Notes under the pieces: generated by a model
Told to the model about the DNA's origin: nothing
Databases searched by the model: none
Seen by the model: only the letters and a program-made list of their open reading frames with translations
Program-made: the position numbers and the translations under genes
DNA from: Polytrichum commune
Taxonomy: Eukaryota > Streptophyta > Polytrichopsida > Polytrichales > Polytrichaceae
DNA length: 60,000 bases
NCBI GenBank assembly: GCA_950295325.1
Contig: OX485803.1
Span: forward strand, 9,426,001 to 9,486,000
Direction of reading: 5' to 3'
Part shown: piece after piece, positions 1 to 9,956 of the stretch
Position numbering within the stretch: the first letter of the stretch is position 1
How the letters are laid out: each line of letters starts with the position of its first letter

Positions 1-321
1 GGTGTTAAAGAAATTTTTTGTCTCGTAAATGTTGTAAAGGATCTTCCACGCCTCCGCGGGTCTTTTGCAACTCTTGATGTGCACAAGTTGGTTGTCCGCC
101 AAGTTGAGGCCGATGATGGACATTGTCTTTTTGACACGTCTTTGGTACTCCTTCAACACTTTAGGATCGGCATTGGAAAGTGGAGGTTATTTGGATCCGT
201 CCATAATATCCCAAAGATCCATGGATGACAGCAACATTTTAAATTTAAACTTCCAAATGTTGAATTTCCCTCTATTGAACTTGTCAATGATTTTAACGGC
301 CTCGCTCTCAAATGATGCCAT
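1..321 (-). pseudogene. Copia gag N-terminus, decayed, cut by window edge
   Basis: Read on the minus strand from an ATG at 321, the translation begins MASFESEAVKIIDKFNRGKF and continues with a WKFKFKMLLSSMDLWDIMDG block. This lines up with the start of the young Copia gag at 49528 (LDKFGGDNFNLYKFKLEM, STKDLWEIVEG). A stop follows DGSK at about 187-189, but the same frame then continues with gag-like sequence (KSCKRPAEAWKILYNIYETK) to the window edge. This is the N-terminal gag (UBN2-type) region, which forms the particle shell in intact elements. It lies downstream of the leader, primer site and 5' LTR at 322-1442, so one old minus-strand element runs off the left edge. The stop makes it inactive. 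Family assignment is secure; the rest of the element lies outside the window. Confidence 0.88.
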
Positions 322-1156
322 CATATGCTCGGATATACGCTCAAAATACTTAAATAATATATCTTTCATCCTAAATGCCTTACACTCTCAAATATATCAA
401 GTTAGGTCTTCTACATATCGTGAAAATTCTTAAGACACTCAAATCATTCAAATTAGATATTCTTCACCTCAAAGTCTTACACTCTCAAATCATTCAAATA
501 AGATTTTCTACACCTCAAGAAGGTTTGAAAGAGACTCAAATAACACAAATAAGGTTTTCTTTAGCTCAAATGTCTTACACTCTCAAATCATTCAAATAAG
601 ATTTTATACACCTCAATAGAGTTCTAAGAATACTCATAGCATTCAAATAAGATGTCTTCAACTCAAATACACCTTACACTCTTAAAGAAATTTCTCAAAT
701 TTAAGCCTTTTAAGTCATGTGCTATTGGAATTTAAACACCTTCCAAACTCTCAAATAAACTCTTGAACGCTCAAAACATTCAAGTCAAATGCTTTGAAGT
801 CTAAACACCTCCAAACCTCTCAAATAAGTTTCTCAATTCTCAAGTTTCTCAAGTCATGTACTATAGGAATTTAAACACCTTCAAAACTCTCTAAAAAAAT
901 CCTTGAACATTCAAAATACTTAAGTCAAATGCTTGAAGTTTAAACACCTCCAAATCTTTGAAATAAACCTCTCATTACTTAAGAAACTCAAATTACATTC
1001 TCTTGCATCAAACATACATTCAAGTAAAAACAAAAAACAAAGAAATATTTACAACAACAAAATGCGCCTCTGGACACCTTCAACGCTCAGAATCACCAAC
1101 TCCTCATGATCCAATTTGTAAATTCAAATGCAATCAAATCTCGAGGCACTTCACTT
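322..1156 (-). repeat. Repetitive 5' leader of the old Copia element
   Basis: Between gag and the primer site is non-coding DNA made of degenerate repeats. A block with ACTCTCAAATCATTCAAATAA followed by a CACCTCAA phrase recurs between about 480 and 630. A longer unit beginning AAGTCATGTGCTATTGGAA occurs near 712 and again near 851, a spacing of about 139 bp. The same phrases recur in the leader of the second element (26470-27168), so this belongs to the element and is not a local accident. No reading frame is convincing; small ORFs here follow from the repeats. Confidence 0.75.
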
Positions 1157-1175
1157 GCATGGTGGACCCATAACC
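1157..1175 (-). promoter_or_regulatory. Primer-binding site, initiator tRNA-Met anticodon arm type
   Basis: The plus-strand sequence GCATGGTGGACCCATAACC lies three bases inside the LTR edge at 1179. It matches the anticodon-arm segment of plant initiator tRNA-Met (GCGTGGTGGGCCCATAACC, recalled) at 17 of 19 positions, so the minus-strand RNA would pair with the middle of that tRNA and not its 3' end. Drosophila copia and yeast Ty5 are known to use such a half-tRNA primer. The second element has the same site at 27169-27187. Confidence 0.75.
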
Positions 1176-1178
1176 TAT

Positions 1179-1442
1179 TGGAATTAATAGGAAATAAGAT
1201 TGCACAAACATAGACACCTATACAAAGGCATATGAACAATGCTTGGAGTGAGATGGTCTCATGCTCTCCTTGCTTTGCATTTTATTGTTTTTATTTTATT
1301 CATTGGTTCACACAAACAATATGGGATAACTCGTATCCCTCTTCGGACTAGCATGATAGCCTTATTCTAACCTTACTATTTTTCATGCCTCTTCCATTAT
1401 ATTTTTATCGACTACTAGCCATCTAATGCTCTACCCTCTACA
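1179..1442 (-). repeat. 5' LTR of the old Copia element (264 bp)
   Basis: This block matches the two LTRs at 22191-22457 and 27191-27453 along its length, including CATATGAACAATGCTTGGAG and a GGGATAA...TATCCC stem. In element orientation it starts TGTAGAGGG and ends CA, as LTRs do. It precedes primer site, leader and gag in the expected order. A CAATAAAA phrase on the minus strand may serve as a TATA-like element. No target duplication can be tested because the other end lies outside the window. Confidence 0.85.
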
Positions 1443-1644
1443 CTCATACTTTAAACACTTGACACCCATAAAACCACATGCTTCTTTATATTAAAAAATG
1501 CCAACAACATCAACAACCAACCCCCCAACTCCACTTTGCCTGATTGGCTCCTAGAATGCACATGCCCCACCACCTCATGCCAATGCATGGCACAACTCCA
1601 ACCTGGTATATTATGCATTTAAGGAACACCAAACGATGACCAAT

Positions 1645-1890
1645 TTCCCAAAACCGCCATCGGATTTAAACACAACAAGTATGACCCACTAATTAACATC
1701 CTTAAACAAAAAAGGTTGGAACATCAATCCACTAATAACAATCATGGGAGGAATGAGGGGAACCTATCATGAACAGTCTATAGTAGAACTCAAAAGTTTA
1801 CACATACAAAAACCCGCAACTAAAAATTTAATGAAAGTGCTACATCACAACCCCATAATGCACGAATGGACTCATATTCACATCGACTAA
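1645..1890 (+). pseudogene. LINE-type C-terminal domain remnant (copy 1)
   Basis: The plus strand encodes FKHNKYDPLINILKQK, then after a one-base shift GWNINPLITIMGGMRGTYHE, QSIVELKSL and NLMKVLHHN, with a stop at 1888-1890. The same block order occurs at 29446-29870 (NKYMYLMQTL, WKVNPLLTIIDGVRGAIHEY, SIKKLE) and on the minus strand at 41086-41391 (HYSPLIDILIQRGWKISPLI). In the 29 kb copy it lies about 2 kb downstream of a LINE reverse transcriptase, so I infer it is the C-terminal part of a LINE ORF2. Function of the domain is unknown to me. It abuts the Copia LTR end at 1442 after about 200 bp of similarly G-poor DNA. Confidence 0.65.
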
Positions 1891-1919
1891 AAAGGATTGA
1901 CATTCTTTTTTCTTTACTT

Positions 1920-2310
1920 GGTATTTTATGACACTGTGGTAACTTTTTTTATGACACTTCTTGTGAATAAGTTTATATGAGTATGGCACCTTACTATATA
2001 TTTTGAAACATTTATACAAAATGTTGCACTTGATATGTCAATATTTCATCCCCTTACTTTTAGTTCATCCAAATGCCAAATTATTGAAAACAAAATTTAG
2101 TTTATTTTGCATCCTAGCATTTATGTAATGAAATATTTTCATGGATGATTTAAATTTAGATGAATAAACACTCAGTAAGTGATAGTAATTGCAACAATGT
2201 AAATCTGTATTGTCCAAAAAAATTCCAAGGAATGACAATTAATATTAGGTTCATGTTTAGTGTTGGTGACAAGATACAGGCAGTTTACAATTAGTATTGA
2301 GCAAGACAAA
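1920..2310 (+). repeat. Dispersed repeat, inverted copy at 30255-30553
   Basis: The stretch from GTATTTTATGACACTGTGGT to CAATTAGTATTGAGCAAGAC reads, with gaps and substitutions, as the reverse complement of 30255-30553. A weaker partial match (an AATCATCCATGACAATATTT phrase) lies near 17473-17500. Just outside, GACACTAAATATTATTTAGTGT near 2321 is nearly self-complementary and has a relative near 17630. No coding potential is visible. Probably a non-autonomous DNA element or an LTR remnant. Confidence 0.6.
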
Positions 2311-2368
2311 TAGAATGGGTGACACTAAATATTATTTAGTGTATCATTCAGAACCCTCCTTGGTGGGG

Positions 2369-3950
2369 CACTAGGGAAAATCGTAGAAACAACATGCCAT
2401 AAAAAATAAGGTCTAACATATTCATTGTAGATAAATTTTGCAAAAAACGTACATATAATATAAGGGGTTTTAAAATAATGAAACATGTTTACATGTAAAA
2501 TACCATCACATATAATGGCCTTTTTTTGTCTAGTCAGTACATGTAAAACAGTGTGGAAACCATTACTAGGGGTAGTGGGTCTAGGGTAGGGTTTGTGCTA
2601 GTGAATGAAAACGGTAATTTTTTGTTGAAAAAACTTGGATGGATGACTTCGCAAGCTAGATGAATGATTTCGCAAGCTGGCTAGCTTCAACGTTATTGAA
2701 CCAACGTTTGGGAATTGTTTGGGAACTCGTGGGAGCTACCATCTGGGTTCCTTGACACTAAGCTTCGTGTGCAGCCGCTGGAAAACTTGTTGACTATGGA
2801 GTTAGGGGAGTTGCACTATATTTAGGAGGCTTTTGGGACGATTTGTGTGGACTTCACAGAGCGTGGCTACAATGTGCATGCAACTGATTAGATTTGGATC
2901 TCCCCCCTACACCAAATGCGTCATTGGTAAGCCCTTTCTTTGCTTATTTTGTAGGGTTGTGGAGTTTTGTGGTACTTGTGGAGTCCATGTGTACCAACCC
3001 TAAATTGCACAGTCGTTTGTTTATTTCTAAATTCTAATTTGAAATGTGCAAATCCAAGTTGCTTTGTGCCTCATCGTCTTTGTTGCTTGGAGTGCTTGTG
3101 AATTTGTGGGAAGTGCTTCGTCTATTTCAAGTTCTCATTGTGGCTTCAATTTTGCATTGGCTACAGATTTTTGGGGTGAAGTTTGGCTCCAAGATCTGCG
3201 GACATGGCATGCAATTGTTGTACAGTTTTGTATGTTATTTGCACATGAACACTACTCATTTGTGTTTAGCTTTAGTTTTGTATTGGTTCCCTTGCAAATT
3301 GCATTCTCAAATTTCTTGGATGTTAGCAAGATGTATGTATATGTTTGAGTTTATACACTTTCCGGAAGTATAGGACTCAGAGAGAACTTGTGAAATTCTA
3401 AGTTCTGCAAATATAAACCACATTGTGTTCCTAAACACAAACTAAATTCTATATCATACTTGAATTTCATTTCACAGTCTAAGACAAAGCTTCAATTGCA
3501 TGCCTTTGCCTTAGGTTTATTATTTTGATTTAGTCTATGTGAGTTTAGCATCGTGGCTAAACTTCATAATTCATGGTTGTAAGAAGAGAAATGTCCTTCA
3601 TGAGAAAAAAATGTCGCTTATAGAACCAAAAAAAAATGGGGTGTAAGAAACAAAATGCACTGTAGGAAGAAAAAAAATAGACAACAACTGGACTCCGAGG
3701 AAATAAAAATGAGGTATAGTCAAAAAAATTGGTTACTTGGGGTATAAGGGAAAAAAAATTGTATAAAAAAAAAGAGGATATTTTTAAATGATTCCCAAAA
3801 AAATTATAATTACTGAGAGGGTGTATTAAAATACAAGCATTCACCTTTATTTTGAAAAATACCATACCTTATAATCTTTTCTGCAAGGCAAATAGCCCCT
3901 GATAATTAAGTCATGAACGCACGTGTATGCAAGTTATAAGAAGGAGCGCA
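2369..3950 (+). repeat. Unclassified dispersed repeat, longest copy (A)
   Basis: It begins CACTAGGGAAAATCGTAGAA and ends near GCACGTGTATGC at 3930 or AAGGAGCGCA at 3950. Copies B (9957-10466) and C (16786-17371) share the same left end (CACAAGC/CACTGGC, AAAAT, GTAGAAA) and the same right end (AATAGCCC, GCGCACGTGTATGC) but lack most of the middle. Copy A holds a T-rich interior (about 2720-3560) with two short overlapping ORFs (3046-3348 and 3044-3373) that I do not recognise. The CACTA-like start has no matching inverted end, so I do not call it a CACTA element. Confidence 0.6.
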
Positions 3951-4784
3951 CCCCCTGAGGACCCCTCCCATGGTAGTTAGGCCAGACCACTATATTACTT
4001 TTGATAAAGCTCTCTTATAAGAATTTTGAGATGATGGAACTAAAAACCAAGATCCCACTTCAATCTGTTTAATTCTTATAATGACCCACTCGGCATGAAG
4101 TCAAAAGTCGAAGCATGACATTCTTCGCTATTAAAAAAAATTGAGTAAATTTCACCCAAATCCATATTTTGGAAATTCAAAGCTGATGTATTCAACTGTT
4201 ATCTCAATATTATAGTCCCCGCCTCTTCAAATTTCAATGGAAATGAAACAAAATTATGCACACTGAAATGTGCAATTAGGTTGCTCCGAGTTATTTTATC
4301 GACATTCCACACTATTTTAAAATATTTATCAACAAAGTAACAAAATGCATTTTTATTAGTATTATTTGGGGTTGTTGTATTATTCATTTTGTAAAACAAA
4401 GTTATAAGTGTTTGTAATCTAGTTTTAATCTAAGTCAATTTGCATGGGTAAGAGGCAACCTAATTGCACAAATCAATAAAGTTGTTCCAAACCAAGACTA
4501 GATGTCAACCTCTTTGAATTGGGCCCCCATCATTTAACCAAGGTAAAGGGATCTAGTAAAAACATGCTTCATGTAGGTTTAAGGTCAATTCATCTCATGC
4601 GAGTCCCTCACAAGTACTCTGAAACTTCTGATGTTAATTTCAGGGTCAATCCATCTAGAAAGGGAATATGTATGCTATAGTTAGTTATTTTTGGCTAAGG
4701 TTAAAACAACAACAACCTAGGGTAGTACAAAAAAAACTAAGGGTAGTCTTTAGGAAAGATAAGATAGTGTCTTACGTCAAAGTT
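3951..4784. other. Unassigned AT-rich DNA
   Basis: No ORF with recognisable homology, no clear repeat and no RNA gene seen. A minus-strand ORF of 66 codons (4199-4399) has no recognisable motif and is treated as chance. Confidence 0.5.
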
Positions 4785-4925
4785 GGGGGTGCAAGCATGG
4801 TAAAGTGGACAACTTTTTATCCTTGCCTAGGTGTAAGTGAAAGTGATTCGAAACTATGCAATAACTTTAAATTTTGTGAAGGAAAAAATTATGGACATTC
4901 GAAAAACGTATTGATCTTTCCAAAG
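4785..4925 (+). repeat. Dispersed repeat pair, copy 1
   Basis: The block starting GGGTGCAAGCATGGTAAAGT and ending in TATTGATCTTTCCAAAG is paralleled at 13092-13236 (GGGTGCAAGCATGGCAAAGT to TATTGATCTACAAAG) in the same orientation, with substitutions throughout. It overlaps a chance ORF at 4668-4931. Element type unknown. Confidence 0.65.
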
Positions 4926-6763
4926 GTTTGATTTTGACATTGAGACTTAGTTTCACTGTACTTTCCTTTTCATCCTTTCCTTTCACTCCTCAAAGATGGT
5001 TCATTTGTGATTTTGGCATTGTGTGTGACTTAGTCCAATCATTTGACTAGTAGGATTGGCTAGTGTGTTCCTATTCCGTCATGTGAGCTATAATGCTATT
5101 TGGCTCAGCAAATAATTGTGTAACTTCCCTTTCATGTACAACAGTCTTTTGATGTTCCATGTAGGCATTCTTTAATTAACTCTTAGGTAATCGTGGATTT
5201 CCAATTCTAATTATCAATTGCCATGAATGGAAACATGCTCTAGTTAGATTTAACACACATGCCAACAATTTAATCTCATAAGACTATAATTACTACTTAA
5301 ATATGAAGGTATAGTATGGTAAATCAAGCCTATAATCATCACTTTAAGTATGTAGCATTGTTTATGCAATCCGTTTGTTCCTTAGAATTAAGCGGGCAAT
5401 ACCCTGTGAGCCCAATACGATGCCCACATGTGTTCTTAATTTTAAAGTTTAGTAAAATCTTTTTTTTACATTAAATCTTCAAAAAGATAAAAAAGTGTTA
5501 TGTTATTAAGTTTGGATTTGAATTGAGTTAGAAGGCTAGGTCGCGAGTTAATTAGTGTTTGGTGTGTTTAAGGATCAAGTTAGGGGTAGTCGTGGTTAAT
5601 TGGCACTTAGGGGTGAGGCCAAGTAAGGCCAAGCCTCATTAGACTTGAATAGGGTCCGTTGTTGTTCGTTTAAGGGTTGAATGTTCTCTGCCCTAGAGAA
5701 ATCCAAATCAGGGGATGGAAAGTGGTTGAGGAGGCTCGGAAGAACTCTCTGGAATAGGCGGAGGCTCTCTCTCGAGTGTGAGACAGGGTTCGGCGGACAC
5801 TGGGAAAAGAGGTATGGATGCGGAACAAGGGAAGGAGAGAGAACGATGAAGGATGACCATGGGCATGGCTACTGCTTCCAAGGATGCCAGTGTTGAATTC
5901 GACCTCAAAGAGGGCTGGGTGTTCCAAAAATACCACTGTTGTTGAAGCAGCCACAGGGCCCGCTCTACTCCTTGTACCGAAACTACAGAAAATGACGAAG
6001 GGCGGCGACAATCACTGCAATTCCTGCCTGGTTGTTCCAGACAGCTTGGGGACTACTACTTGTAATGCAACCCCTCTCGGACACAGGCCACACTAGGAAA
6101 AAATCCTTTGGCCTCTGTTAATAGCATGTATGCTTCTGGTTTTCTTTTGGCAGCATGTGCAGATTGAGTTAGACCCTCCCTCCCGACCAAGGATGTGTCG
6201 GCTTGAATTCTAAGGGCCGAGAGTACGGAAAAGAGGCGTGGGCTCCGAATGCAGGTCCTGGCCTAAGAATTCGGGTACGTACCGCAAGCTGCAACGCAAG
6301 GGGAGATTGAAGGTGGGATTTGAATTCAGGAAGGGGTGAGAACTAATTGCACACCATGAGGAGCGAGCACAGCGTTTCCACAGGTAATGGGTTACGGAAG
6401 CAAGTGCGGGGATCACTACTGTTGTGTAGTTAGGCATCTGAGGCAGGCGAGTATGAAGGCAGGGTGTGAGTTGAGTGCGTGCCAGTAAGTTCAGGGAATG
6501 TGATTGGTGTGTCGGAGCCTTCCGAAGCGCGGGTTGAATGTGAATGACGCAAGGTAGAAGTACGAGAGAATCATCAAAACTCATACCGTGCTGGATTGGA
6601 AGAAGCAGTGGTTGCTTCACTCGAACAGAGGCAGTGAGCTCATCTTGGATCGGAGCTAATGCAAGGGAGGTCGATCCTGGCTGCGCCAGGAGACTGCGGC
6701 AAGGTCGGCACCAGTAGCTCAACGTTAGTGATGGTGCAATGCGGAAGGGACTGGACTTGAGGC
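4926..6763. other. Unassigned DNA; GC-richer from about 5640
   Basis: The first 600 bases are AT-rich with no features. From about 5640 the composition becomes markedly GC-richer and G-rich on the plus strand, and this continues past the MULE insertion to about 9500, so the MULE appears to sit inside a distinct segment, perhaps an old LTR or a gene remnant. A minus-strand ORF of 170 codons (6210-6722) and one of 113 codons (5670-6011) contain no motif I recognise and lack a supporting promoter or splice pattern. I leave them as unsupported. Confidence 0.4.
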
Positions 6764-6772
6764 AAGCCGTTA
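6764..6772. repeat. 9-bp target-site duplication of the MULE, left
   Basis: AAGCCGTTA immediately precedes the left terminal inverted repeat and is repeated exactly at 9222-9230 just after the right one. A 9-bp duplication is typical of Mutator-like elements. Confidence 0.92.
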
Positions 6773-7287
6773 GGATCTCCGTATTTTAGTGCTACGAGCG
6801 TTTGTAGGACGCCTCCCGCGGGTAGCGTTCATGCTCGGGCAGCCCGTTCCTGTCCTCCCGTCCCGACCCGTCTTACCTGCCCGAATTGGCCTTCCTGCCC
6901 GTGTCCTCCGTCCTGCCCGACGCGGCTTTCCGCCTGTCCAGCTGTCCACGCGTCTGTCCAGTTGTCCACCTGTCTGTCCATCCGTCATATCCGTCTCCAC
7001 CACTACCCCACACCGAACCCGAGCTCCGTCATTCTTCCTTGCTCACGCCACTAGACAGCTCCGGAGCGAGTGAGGAAGTTGGGAAAAGGTTGTTGCATTG
7101 CTAGTTTAGGGTTTGGAAGAGTTGTAACTTTGATTGATGTTGTCTTAGTCGCCCGCCATGGAGGTGGACATTGTGGATATGGGAGGGAAATGTGTCTCTT
7201 TCGAAGAAGGGTTTGATTTTGTAATAGAGGAGGCCACGGAAGATCTACAGGACGGACATGGTTTAGTTTCAGATCTAGAAATTCCTG
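6773..7287. repeat. MULE left terminal inverted repeat
   Basis: About 515 bp that match the reverse complement of 8712-9221 with few substitutions. The outer 250 bp are GC-rich with many GTCC/GTCTGTCC phrases; the inner part contains the ATG and first 40 or so codons of a short conserved ORF. Confidence 0.92.
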
Positions 7288-7397
7288 CCATGACGGACGA
7301 TTATGAGGACAGGCGATTGTACCTGCTAGTTTTCGATCTAGAAGTTATGAGGACATGTAATGGGTTTGAGGCCATGCAGGCTGAGGCCTCGTCCTAG
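7158..7397 (+). CDS. Hypothetical 79-codon ORF starting inside the MULE left arm
   Basis: The ORF begins MEVDIVDMGGKCVSFEEGFD, is acidic, and ends EAMQAEASS. Its first 43 codons lie in the inverted arm and are therefore repeated, with the same start codon and open frame, in the right arm (minus, 8618-8836) and in the extra partial arm (minus, 8382-8564). I see no known domain, signal peptide or membrane segment. MULE arms often carry promoters that drive genes reading inward, so this could be the start of an element gene whose rest has been lost or replaced. It could also be chance conservation within young arms. Function unknown; no Shine-Dalgarno or splice evidence applies on this copy. Confidence 0.3.
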   Translation: MEVDIVDMGGKCVSFEEGFDFVIEEATEDLQDGHGLVSDLEIPAMTDDYEDRRLYLLVFDLEVMRTCNGFEAMQAEASS

Positions 7398-8431
7398 ATG
7401 AGAGCTTGTTTCTGGAACGCCTGCTTGGATATGTTGGCTATGGACAAAGAGGATGATCTTCGTGTCATGTGGTTGGACGCGTCAAAAGACACAAATTTTG
7501 GTGGTGGAAGGCGAGTGCAATGCAATCGTTAATAACGTTGTGGAGTTTAGTACTATTTCTTAGAATAATGGTGTGGGATATTACAATAAGACAAGGTAGA
7601 ACCAATGTAATGTTGAATCATAATAGGACACATTTATGATAGGTGAGAACCATTACACGTCCACTTCGGACACATGAGTATTGATACATTGGCTCCTACC
7701 CATTTTCAATAAAGTGTTATTGTTTGTTGAATTTTGAATGTAAGTGAAACTTCGGCAATTGGGAATTTTCGGAAAACAAGTAATTTAGTAAAATATGACA
7801 GATAATGTACAACATTGGTGTCATGGAAAGACTTTATGCCTTCCTCATTGAATTCAGTAACATTGTAATGTATCCTATCAATGTCATATATCAATCTATG
7901 CAACATCCATTGTTTTTATTGTTGTCCTAACATAATCTAAACTCCCATGACAAACTTGTCCAGCCTTGTTGAAATGGTTAATTTTATGGTACTGAATTTC
8001 ACATAAAGTGTTGTCCATATACAGTTGCTTTGCCACAAAATTGCATTGGCATCCTCGCTTAGAAGTTAGACTGGCTTGCAATCTACTTGCCCTCCTCTGC
8101 TTTGTCTGTCCTATTGGGAGTGGTTGCATTGTAAGATTTTTAGGACAGCTTGTATCAGAGTCAGAGGCTGTAGAAACAACTGGACAACTAAATGTGGAAC
8201 AAGAGGTGTCTTTGTACTATTTTGTTTTTTCACTGTCCTAGCATCTAGGGTTGATCCTACCCCGTCCTTGGTTGATTTTCTCCTCCCAAGAAATGTTTGT
8301 CCTATCAAAGGGCCCAGGGGGTGGGATCTGCAACTTCGCCCACACATTTTCAAGAGTTACATCCCGCACCCTAAACCTTTCTTATGCACCAGCTTTCAAG
8401 CACGTATTGGTGTCTTTGTGGACGATTGTAC
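7288..8431. other. MULE interior, no recognised gene
   Basis: About 1.1 kb between the arms. Several short ORFs exist on both strands (for example 8076-8453 plus, 7896-8129 minus), but none shows a transposase DDE signature, a zinc finger or other known motif. The sequence is not repeated elsewhere in the window. It may be captured host DNA, as in Pack-MULEs, or eroded element sequence. Confidence 0.45.
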
Positions 8432-8564
8432 CTGCAGGAATTTCCAGATCTGAAACTAAACCATGTCCGTCCTGTAGATCTTCCGTGGCCTCCTGTATGA
8501 CAAAATCAAATCCTTCTTCGAAAGAGACACATTTCCCTCCCAAATCCACAATGTCCACCTCCAT
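8382..8564 (-). CDS. Hypothetical ORF in the extra tandem arm of the MULE
   Basis: Sixty codons beginning MEVDIVDLGGKCVSFEEGFD. It shares the first 40 or so residues with the ORFs in both main arms. After the residues LEIPAG the nucleotide sequence reads CTGCAG then GTACAA, a plausible plant 5' splice site exactly where the arm homology ends, so this copy could be a first exon reading into the interior. There is no known domain. If expressed it would be a short acidic peptide or the N-terminus of a spliced product. Weak call; the splice idea is inference only. Confidence 0.25.
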   Translation of the reverse strand: MEVDIVDLGGKCVSFEEGFDFVIQEATEDLQDGHGLVSDLEIPAGTIVHKDTNTCLKAGA

Positions 8565-8699
8565 GGCGAGCGACTAGGACAACGTCAATCAAAGTTACAA
8601 CTCTTCCAAATCCTAAACTAGCAATGCAACAACCTTTCCCCAACTTCCTCACTCGCTCCGAAGCTGTCCAATGGCGTGAGCAAGGAAGAATGACAGAAG
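8432..8699. repeat. Extra partial copy of the MULE arm in tandem with the right TIR
   Basis: This 268-bp block repeats the inner part of the adjacent right arm in the same orientation: GAATTTCCAGATCTGAAAC here corresponds to GAATTTCTAGATCTGAAAC at 8711. The junction is a short GAAGAATGAC repeat, which suggests unequal exchange or slippage. It lacks the outer 250 bp of the true arm. Confidence 0.85.
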
Positions 8700-8836
8700 A
8701 ATGACGGAAGAATTTCTAGATCTGAAACTAAACCATGTCCGTCCTGTAGATCTGCCGTGGCCTCCTCTATTACAAAATCAAACCCTTCTTCGAAAGAGAC
8801 ACATTTCCCTCCCAGATCCACAATGTCCACCTCCAT
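8618..8836 (-). CDS. Hypothetical ORF in the MULE right arm
   Basis: Seventy-two codons starting MEVDIVDLGGKCVSFEEGFD on the minus strand, the counterpart of the ORF at 7158. After the conserved first 42 codons it runs across the tandem junction into the neighbouring arm copy, so its last 30 residues are a translation of non-coding arm sequence. No domain is recognised. The value of this entry is comparative: the frame stays open in all three arm copies. Confidence 0.22.
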   Translation of the reverse strand: MEVDIVDLGGKCVSFEEGFDFVIEEATADLQDGHGLVSDLEILPSFFCHSSLLTPLDSFGASEEVGERLLHC

Positions 8837-9221
8837 GGCGGGCGACTAAGACAACATCAATCAAAGTTACAACTCTTCCAAACCCTAAACTAGCAATGCA
8901 ACAACCTTTTCCCAACTTCCTCACTCGCTCCGGAGCTGTCTAGTGGCGTGAGCAAGGAAGAATGACGGAGCTCGGGTTCGGTGTGGGGTAGTGGTGGAGA
9001 CGGATATGACGGATGGACAGACGGGTGGACAACTGGACAAACGCGTGGACAGCTGGACAGGCGGAAAGCCGCGTCGGGCAGGACGGAGGACACGGGCAGG
9101 AAGGCCAATTCGGGCAGGTAAGACGGGTCGGGACGGGAGGATAGGAACGGGCTGCCCGAGCATGAACGCTGCCCGCGGGAGGCGTCCTACAAACGCTCGT
9201 AGCACTAAAATACGGAGATCC
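8712..9221. repeat. MULE right terminal inverted repeat
   Basis: About 510 bp, reverse complement of 6773-7287. It ends CACTAAAATACGGAGATCC directly before the second AAGCCGTTA. Confidence 0.92.
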
Positions 9222-9230
9222 AAGCCGTTA
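9222..9230. repeat. 9-bp target-site duplication of the MULE, right
   Basis: AAGCCGTTA, identical to 6764-6772. Confidence 0.92.
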
Positions 9231-9929
9231 CTGGGTACTGGGAACAACTAAATGCCGGAAACATGGGAGGTGCTTAGCTCAGATTGGGAGTAACCGAGGG
9301 TGGGTACAGTTTGGAACCAAGCAGGGCCAGCCGAGGTAGCAGTGATAGTGAGTTGAGATGCTAAGTAGGAAGTTAATTAGGTGATTAGGAAGGGATTAGT
9401 TGAATTGGGTTGATAGGCATAAACAAGTCACTTGTGTGATAAGTGTTGTTTGATGCCGTTGAAAGGCAACTTAGGTTAGTTTAGTAGCTCAGTGTTTTAG
9501 GATGAAGCTTGGAGTGGGTGTTGATGTTAGTAGATAATTGTGGGTGGCCACTATCACAAAAGCAAAGAGTATTCTTAAATACTTGGACCTTGTGCCATCT
9601 TAATAAAAGTTGTGTGTTCAATGTTGATGCCATTGGAGTGTCGGAAGTTCAATTCTCAAGGCTGAATGACCTCAATCGAGTACATGTGAGCCATGGGCTC
9701 TCACCCGGATTACGACGCATAAGGGTGGGGGTTTATGGCTACAACACTTACTAGAGATTTAGACTACAAGACTATTTGTCTTCTTGGTTTCTTCTTTACC
9801 CTTTGCAATCAATGATATCACTAACTCATCCTTCCAGCTTCCATCTTTAATTTTGCCAAAGGTTAGAAGAATAGAACATGTTCGGTTTACAACTATTGAG
9901 ACCATAGCCTCTTCAATTTCCACAAGCTC
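9231..9929. other. Unassigned DNA right of the MULE
   Basis: G-rich until about 9500, continuing the segment seen left of the MULE, then mixed. A plus-strand ORF at 9509-9754 has no recognised motif. Nothing else supported. Confidence 0.4.
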
Positions 9930-9956
9930 GGGGGGGGGGGGGGAGGGGGGGGGGGG
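9930..9956 (+). repeat. Poly-G tract (14 G, A, 12 G)
   Basis: A run of 14 G, one A and 12 G on the plus strand, directly left of repeat copy B. It could form a G-quadruplex, and run length may be affected by sequencing error. Confidence 0.9.

Larger units (their letters stand above)
6773..9221. mobile_element. Non-autonomous Mutator-like element (MULE), 2449 bp
   Basis: The element starts GGATCTCCGTATTTTAGTGC and ends with its complement, has inverted arms of about 510 bp (6773-7287 and 8712-9221), and is flanked by the exact 9-bp repeat AAGCCGTTA. Long arms plus a 9-bp duplication are the classic signature of TIR-type Mutator-like elements. No MURA-type transposase domain is visible in the 1.1-kb interior, so movement would need an enzyme supplied elsewhere. 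The right end has an additional partial arm copy at 8432-8699 in tandem, a tandem-TIR arrangement already described for some plant MULEs. The arms remain highly similar and the duplication is perfect, so insertion was relatively recent compared with most of the window. Confidence 0.93.

Noticed and set aside
360-1070. CRISPR-like array suggested by regularly repeated CTCAAATCATTCAAATAA phrases
   Set aside because: Repeats are degenerate, spacing is irregular, the context is a Copia leader in a plant genome, and the same sequence recurs in the second element.
2369-3950. Copy A as a CACTA transposon because it begins CACTAGGGAAAA
   Set aside because: The right end is not CTAGTG, no matching inverted repeat or 3-bp flank was found, and copies B and C start CACAA and CACTG.
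5670-6011. 113-codon ORF and overlapping plus-strand ORFs as a small gene
   Set aside because: Both strands are open over the same GC-rich stretch, typical of chance ORFs; no domain seen.
6210-6722. 170-codon minus-strand ORF as a host gene
   Set aside because: No recognised domain, low-complexity composition, located in GC-rich unassigned DNA, and no promoter or splice support.
6789-7104. Proline/arginine-rich ORFs in the outer MULE arms
   Set aside because: They are translations of GTCC-rich arm sequence, appear in several frames at once and differ in frame use between arms.
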